Source: Humulus lupulus
Lineage: Eukaryota; Streptophyta; Magnoliopsida; Rosales; Cannabaceae
NCBI RefSeq assembly: GCF_963169125.1
Contig: NC_084793.1
Coordinates: 97,173,071 to 97,237,070, forward strand
Length of the DNA stretch: 64,000 nucleotides
Reading direction: 5' to 3'
Positions 57,601 through 64,000 of the stretch are shown in pieces. The number at the start of each line of letters is the position of its first letter. Positions within the stretch are counted from its first letter, which is position 1. The translations under genes were made by a program, and so were the position numbers. The notes beneath the pieces were generated by a model that searched no databases, was not told where the DNA came from, and saw only the letters and a program-made list of their open reading frames with translations.

Positions 57601-57798
57601 ATGATACAATAGCACTCCAGAAAGACTTGAGTTACGAGGAATGACCGGTTAGCATCCTAGATAAAGGGATGAAGGATTTATGGTGTAAGAGTTTTCCGAT
57701 AGTCAAAGTCCATATGGAGTAATAGTTCTAAACAGGAGGCAACGTGGGAGTTGGAGGAATACATGCTAGCATGGTATCCGGAATTTTTTGGTAAGTAA
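54661..57798 (+). pseudogene. pol: Element B pol, with RT and integrase deletions
   Basis: The protease active site is destroyed ([13 protein letters not shown] where A has LFDSGATHS). RT breaks after KRMCIG at about 55458 and restarts at TNAPASF-like sequence (55470), losing about 210 bases that A retains. The catalytic box again reads FIDN (Asn at 55550-55552). RNase H, with stops, lies at 55960-56330. The integrase zinc part lost about 60 bases near 56613. The integrase end and chromodomain-like region are readable at 57123-57798 (IEFSYNNSYQSTIGMAPY, EILDKVGAVAYRLALPP). It is non-functional. Confidence 0.92.
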
Positions 57799-57834
57799 AT
57801 TTCGAGGACGAAATTCTTTTTAGTAGGGGAGAAT

Positions 57835-59838
57835 TGTAGAGTCCCATAACTTTACTTAGCTAGTTAGATAGTAATAGTAATAGTAGTAGCTAGTAATAGT
57901 TATAGTATGATAGTTAGTGTGGTTTTTGCTTCAAGTCGGGACTTAGTTGAACACTCGTTACAACACTTATAGATTTTATAAGTTTAACTTATTGTTTAAG
58001 AATATTAATTATAACATAAGGTTTGATTAATATAGTTGATTATAAAGATGTCATTTATTGTACTATAAGGTTTAGATAGAATTAATAAGATCATGACACT
58101 TGTCGTGTGCATGTTTATTTCATGATTTAATTATAGTTTAAATAAAAGAAAGTTCTAGAAACCTTCCAAGACCATTAAGAGCATGACACTTGTCACAATC
58201 TTGTTTATTTGAGAATTTAAGCATTTTAAGTGGATAATTCAAAAATAGAAGTTTCTAGAAGCTCTAGATCCTTCCAACACTTGCTGGAATCACGTATTAC
58301 TCAGTCAAACCGGATTAATCAATTCAAATTATGCTGAAAAAGTGCAATTACGTGTTTAATATATTCACGTATGTCGATATATCGCAGCATAGGGGCTAAT
58401 ATATCGCCTATAGGGGGCAATATATTGGCCCGACCTAAGTCTTTTTTAAAGTTCTGTTTTTCAATTTTAAAAATAGCCTTAACCTCTTGACTTGCCTCTG
58501 AACATTTTTGACCGAGTCTTTAGCACCTGTTGAATGAATATTCAAATATTTTTCAATTAATATTCATTATTTTATTCAAGCTAAAAGGAGGTAGTTTCAC
58601 TCCTTGAAATCTATAAACAGGACCTAGTACCCAACCATTTTTCTCATTCTTCAAGCTGTGTTCAGAGCCTTCAAGTTGCTAGGGTTACTATAGAGTGATA
58701 AACACTTGGGTTGGGATAAGAGATTTATCATCTTAAGCTTTATAAACATTTGGGAAGTAAGACATAGTGTGTTTTCAATATTGAGGTGTAGTTCAGTTCT
58801 ATACAACCAAAGTTATTCCTATTCTTAAGTTCATTTCTGTATGGTTCTTTAGTTTCCTTTAGTTTGCTTTACTCAAATCCTAACTCGTTGTTTTTTATTC
58901 TTGGTTAGGTATTTAAGTTCCTTGAACTTAAGGTTTCTTTTCGGTAAGTTTCTTCTTGGTGGTTTAGTTCTCTTCTTTTCATCTCTTTTCTTTAGAAATA
59001 CTCACCATTTTTATTGTTGGTTTTAGGAGTGTTCCAAATCCCGTCCTTGTTCTCAATTATCCCGGTGTTGGTAAGGAAAATTGGATAGATTTTGTATGCT
59101 TTTATGTTTTGATATTTTTATGCTATGATATATGTATGATATGTTTTTAGTTTTTAAGTATATGTTTGTTTAGATAACAAGCATATAATTTGTTTAGATA
59201 ACAAACATATAACTTGTTTAGATAACAAGTCCCAGTAATATATTCCTTGGGCATTTGGTTGTTTAGATAACGAGTCCCATAAATTTATATGACTTGTTTA
59301 GATAACTAATCCCCGTAAATTTATGGGCATATGATTGCCTTGCTAGCAAGCTCCAAGAAGTATGATGGCCATTATAATACATGTTTTTATAGTCATATGT
59401 TTTGTAGTCTTATGTTATGTTTTATGTTGTATGTGCTAGTAGATTTTCCATGCTGGGCATTAGGCTCACTCCTTTATTTTTATGTATGCAGGAAAATAGT
59501 TATGGCGGCGGAAGGATTCATGGTAGTTTGGCTTGTGTATTAAGGATGAAGGGATTTAATGGACTCCGTGACGATTCGAGGACGACATTTTTTTTAGTCT
59601 CTTTAAATTATGTTTTCATGTATTTTTCGCATTTAGCTTTGTAAACAACTTCATTTAATTTAAAGCCATGTTTTATTTTAAAACAATGGGATCCCATACC
59701 GCTCATTTATGTATTTCAATATTTACTTCGGAGTTTTAATAAAGTTGTGAATATTTCTTATCTATGTTTTCTCAAAAATAGTCGCTATGTCTAGTTGTTT
59801 TAATGATCCAAGGTCTTAGAATTTGTTGGGTCATTACA
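57835..59838 (+). repeat. 3' LTR of element B
   Basis: It is 2004 bp, from TGTAGAGTCC to ATTACA. It follows the purine tract AGTAGGGGAGAAT and is followed by GTTTC. The U3 palindromes are mostly mutated (for example AATATATCGCC, CAATATATTGG). The TATA is weak (CTATAAACAG, 58611). Confidence 0.95.
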
Positions 59839-59843
59839 GTTTC
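59839..59843. repeat. Target site duplication GTTTC, right of element B
   Basis: It matches 48231-48235. Confidence 0.9.
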
Positions 59844-62205
59844 CAGGACTGGATTTGGCAGAACTTGAGGACCCAATTGTGTTGGATGTGGAAAGAGATG
59901 GAATTTTTTCAAAGTACAGAATCTTTGAAAACCCACTAGAATTGAGTAAGAACGCCCTAATAGGCCATATTTTTTAGTCCCTGGACCTTGCAGAGGAATT
60001 TATATATGCATATGGAAGAGTGATTGGATTTAGCATTTGAAAGGGTCACATGAGGAAGAATAGCGCTGGACAGATTTGCAAGCGAGAGTGAGTGTGCTCT
60101 AGGGAAGGGTCAAGGTCAGAGGCAGATTTAAATAGGCAAGATAAAAAATAAAAAAAATAAAAAAAAAGGGAACCGAAGAAAATTAACAGAGTCTGTTGTA
60201 AGGTTGTATTCTGAGTTAATCTGATTAAGTATAGTGGTAAATGGAGTTGCAAGGAGTTCTTAACAGAACACTCACATCCAATCACCATCGATGAGCACAA
60301 GCAGTTTCTATGGTCCAATAGGTTTGTGTCACCTGGTGATCTTCAACAAGCGAAGTCAATGAAGGACGCAGGTTTTAGAACATGCCACATAATGTCATAC
60401 ATGGCCAACAAGGTGGGGGGTTATCATAAGTTGTCGTTCACGTTGAAAGACCTGTACAACTGTATGTTTGCTGCAACAAACGTGCAGTTTGCAGGATTGG
60501 ATGCGGGTTGTACAGTCAGATATCTAAAGCATAAATCATATCACGACCCGGGATTTTATGGAATATTCTCGTACGACAACAAAAGACGACTTTTGAACTT
60601 GTTTTGGGCAGACGGGAAGTCAAGATTAGACTATGAGATGTATGGACATGCAATCGCATTTGACTCAACATATAAGACCAATAGTATTGCAAACCATTAC
60701 TTATATGGGTGGGAGTCAATAACCATTTTAGGACTACCATACTAGGCCTTGCAATTCGCAAATGAGTCTGCAAGTAGCTACATGTGGGCTACACGAGCCT
60801 TTTTAGAATGTATGGATAGGGCTCAACCCAAAACTATTGTCACCGATGGCGATGAGGCGATTGCAACTGTAATAAAGGCTTTGATCCCAAATGCAACCCA
60901 CCGCCTTGTTATTGGCATATGCACAACAAGGCTGTTAAGAAGGTGAAAGACCCAAGTTTCAGCGAAAGCCTAACGAATCTGGTGTTCAAGTATTATGATG
61001 TTGACGAGTTTGAGGAGAAATTCAGTGAAGTTATGATAAAGTATGGGTTGCAGGGAAAGAAGTATGGTGCTAAATTGTACAATACAAGACATAAATGGGC
61101 AAAGACCTACTTGAGAGGGAACTTTTTCTGTGGTATGTCAACCACCCAACGTAACGAAGGTATTAATGCCATTCTGAAGAAGAAATTGAACTAGAAGTTG
61201 AAGCTATATGAATTTGTGAGGGCCCTTGACATGGCCCTTTCATGGGTTAGGCATTGCAAATCAACCGATGATTATGAGTCACTGCACACATCACCACAAT
61301 TAGGAGTGACGAACTTACCAGTTATGGAGGAAGAACTTTCAAGGATATATACAAGGAATATGTTTTTTAAGGTTAGACGACAAATGTCAAAGGAAGGCAA
61401 CTACACTGTACTCACAAAAACCATCATGAAGGGTGCAATAATGATGAAACTCCACAAGTTTCTTCGGGGACCAAGCCGGGTAGTCTATGAAACTTTGGCT
61501 CATGACTTTTTTGTGTGTGAATGCCAATATTTTCTTACGTTTGGGATACCATGTAGGCATATGTTTGTCGTAATGAAGCACCTGGACATGGGACACATGC
61601 CAAAGTCACTTATTGTGATGCAATGGACAATTGAAGCTCGATCGAGAGAAGGTTCAATATGGAATGATAGTTGTATTCATATTGATAAAACCACGCTCCA
61701 AAAGCTAGGTTTGGACAAAGAAGTAATCGAATGAATGAGGTTGCCTTCCTTGCGAGTAGGACCGACTATGCACATTGAATGGCTACACTCGAAATTGATC
61801 GAATTTGTGCAACATTGAAATAAGCTTTAGTGATTGGTGGAGATAGTTGCACGTCCAACCTCCCTATGCATAGGGCTTCCCAGTTCATTGTGCAAGACCC
61901 AGAATTCACCAAATCTAAGGGGACTGGGAAAATATCAGGAACAAGAAATAGTGTCGAAAGGAAATGTAGTTTATGCAAGAAGGCTAGTCACAACAAGTTA
62001 ACATGCCCTAAAAGACTTAAGGGAAAGGAACAGTGTGTCTATTTCGAAGATTCCGAAAATGAAGAAGATGAAGAATATGCAAATCATGAAGGCAGTCATC
62101 AATGGCCAGAAAACAAAACATTCAATTTTGAAGAAGATGAAGTGGGAGGCAGTCAAGGAAGAGAGTTTGAGTCGAACACACAAATGGGTGACCATATTGC
62201 GTGGT
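59839..62205 (+). pseudogene. FAR1/FHY3-type MULE-derived gene, main part
   Basis: FAR1/FHY3 proteins are light-signalling transcription factors derived from MULE transposases. A FAR1-type DNA-binding domain is readable at about 59970-60310 (AEEFIYAYGRVIGFSI, GHMRKNSAGQIC, YSGKWSCKEFLTEHSHP) with several stops. The MULE transposase core follows at 60326-61194, with AFDSTYKTN, TIVTDGDEAI and TTQRNEGINA supplying the DDE residues, a stop at 60743 and a frameshift near 60915. The SWIM zinc finger near 61510-61570 reads CECQYFLTFGIPCRHM. A CX2CX4HX4C knuckle (CSLCKKASHNKLTC) lies near 61967-62010, and the tail is acidic. Element B splits it from its upstream exon part. Whether it is an old domesticated gene or a MULE copy is open, as no terminal inverted repeats were found. 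Confidence 0.85.
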
Positions 62206-64000
62206 AGATGAAGAACCATATGACTACGATTCAAATCGGTGGAGTAATGGGATTTCTCAAGGTTAGATTGACACCATATTACGAAAAAATTTGTATTGTT
62301 GTTAATATTGAACACTATGTTATAAATGTGTAGCATAACTCATATGCAGAATACATGGTCAGTATTTCTGCAGATATGGAGGTTTGTCACGGTCTTCTAA
62401 TGATATGGTGTTAGAGTCTTAGGCTCTTTAATGGTTGCATGTTATTTATATTTTGCAAGTGTACTATGCCGATATTAAATAGCCTTACCTTATATTTGGT
62501 AAACATATTTTTATTATTTATTTTCTAAACTCTACAGGAACGGGCATTCCATAGCTCTATGATACAAAGACGGGCAATGTCAGTTTCAGTAGGTTCATAT
62601 AGCAACGGACATTATTCCATTCCGAATGTCATAAAAAAATTTAAAAATTAAAAATAAAAAAGATGAAACAAAATCTCATAAATTTTAACTGAATGTAATA
62701 CATCAAAGGGGAAAATCTTATCCAAAAATTACAATAATTATGTTTATGTATACTGAAACCTAGAAAATACACTAATCACATCTGAAATGAAAAAATAAAA
62801 ATCAAATTGAAGCCAACACCACAGCCACCTAGCCTTTACCGCTAGCCGATTCATGCCTTGTTCATAAAACACAAATTGCTTCAATGTGTCTTCTTCCAAA
62901 ATTTGACTTTGCTAAAAAAGAAAAGTAGTTCATAAAAGAAGTCCTGAAAAATAAAAATAAAAAAGTAGTTCAAATACAAGACTAGACCATACTAGAACTA
63001 TCTTTGTTCCCCTTTGCGTATCTCCAATCTTTTCAAAGTAGCCTAAGTAGAATAAAGTCAGATATAACCATGGTTAGTGCACTACTTGATCTACAGAGTG
63101 CATGAAGCCTATATACACTTAATATAGTTTACCAAAGAATGGGAAAGACAATAACAGAGTTCTCTCTCACTCAAGTAGATAACAAAGTTCAACCTAAATT
63201 ATATCCACTGTTCATTGCTAGAGTCAATAACTTAGATTTCCTTACCCATCATCCAATATAGCCATAACGAATATGAATACATGGTTTATCTTATCTAGAT
63301 CAATCACTACCAAGTTAAGCATATACGGAAAGTAATAAACTAGCAAAACAAAGATATCATTGCAAGATTGCAACATAAAAATATGTCATCAACACATCAG
63401 AAGTAAAAAAAAACTTCAGCCACATTTACCATAATAATTAAGCACGAAACGAAGAATAAAGCCAGCAAAAATGTAAACAAAATATAAAACTTATGCAAAA
63501 CCAGATCTATATTAAATTTATAAGCAAAATATAGAACGCAAACATGTGATAAACTTATCTATTCAACTTCTGAGTGGCTATATTACGGCACATTCATGTA
63601 TATATATATATATATAATCCTTTTTTTTTTTAGAGCGAACTATTATACATGTTACACATAGAATTATTAAGTTTATATTTTACTTTGGATATAGGGATTG
63701 CAAACAACAAATTACTCATGTTTGGGGTTTCCTTCTGTAAAAAATCTGATGTACGTCTGCAACCACTTCAATCTTACTAGCACATCTCTTATTAACATTG
63801 AAACCAACATCTTTTCAAGGCAAAAAATACCAGATATCTCCTAGACTCAAACTCCAAAATCTGGACTGCATCAGGGCTTAATAAATCAAAAATCAAAAAC
63901 ACAAAAACAAAAACAAAAACAAAAATAACAAATACAATTTAATGAATTAAAAATAAAAAATCAGATAACACACAAACATATAATCACAAAAATAAAAATA
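62206..64000. other. Non-coding stretch, no gene supported
   Basis: AT-rich DNA with a (TA)n tract at about 63598-63616 and an A-rich, CAAAAA-repeated end (63895-63925). No recognisable domain was seen on either strand. Confidence 0.6.
63598..63616. repeat. (TA)n microsatellite
   Basis: An uninterrupted TA dinucleotide run. Confidence 0.9.

Larger units (their letters stand above)
48236..59838 (+). mobile_element. Element B: second chromovirus copy, inserted in the FAR1-like gene
   Basis: It belongs to the same family as element A by LTR, extra ORF, gag and pol. It is bounded by TGTAGAGTCC at 48236 and CATTACA at 59838, with GTTTC duplications. The 5' LTR has lost about 270 bases near its start and is split by a solo LTR (49678-51960). 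RT lacks about 210 bases and integrase about 60. Other damage is by stops. It is inactive. Confidence 0.95.

Noticed and set aside
62815..62915. Possible minus-strand exon (LEEDTLKQFVFYEQGMNRL)
   Set aside because: It has an acceptor-like CTTTTTTAG before it, but there is no recognised domain, no partner exon and no start. Too weak to list.
63598..63616. TA-rich tract as a promoter or origin
   Set aside because: It is a simple dinucleotide run with no gene nearby.

Overview
The window is plant nuclear DNA, almost certainly from a eudicot. It is AT-rich, has no operons, carries GT-AG introns, and is dominated by decayed LTR retrotransposons plus two genes of the kinds linked to Mutator-like (MULE) transposons. 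A Rosales/Cannabaceae source is possible but cannot be established from sequence alone. No intact host gene is visible, and every transposon coding region carries stops, frameshifts or deletions.

Layout. 1-4845: a minus-strand Ty3/gypsy remnant holding only gag between LTRs. 4846-5870: anonymous DNA with a MULE-like edge and CT-rich repeats. 5871-7129: the 3' end and LTR of a second gypsy element. 7210-8662: a probable solo LTR with a 69-bp minisatellite. 8847-13829: a near full-length, decayed Ty1/copia element. 13830-17288: non-coding, with a ~300-bp tandem duplication. 17289-19793: an intron-containing Ulp1-like cysteine protease pseudogene. 20380-24390: a non-autonomous minus-strand element with a 'putative plant transposon protein' gene and repeats built on a CTGCG/CGCAG near-palindrome. 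25141-35012: element A, a full-length Tekay/Del-like chromovirus with TATTG target duplications. 35136-43963: a Tat-like gypsy element with ATTAG target duplications, an antisense ORF and no integrase core. 43969-48235 and 59839-62205: a FAR1/FHY3-type (MULE-derived) gene split by element B (48236-59838, GTTTC target duplications), a second copy of the element A family whose own 5' LTR holds a solo LTR (49678-51960). 62206-64000: non-coding.

The pieces give a relative history. The FAR1-like gene existed first, element B landed in its N-terminal exon, and a gypsy element of the family seen at 1-4845 then landed in B's LTR and recombined to a solo LTR. Most point damage is C-to-T or G-to-A, as expected from deamination of methylated cytosine. 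It has removed a catalytic RT aspartate in A, B and the Tat element.

The most distinctive signals are: an extra acidic ORF between the primer binding site and gag in both A and B, with a conserved stem-loop after it and possible leader introns before it; the antisense ORF with its own TATA box in the Tat-like element; the dead Ulp1-like gene; and clustered palindromes in two LTR families.
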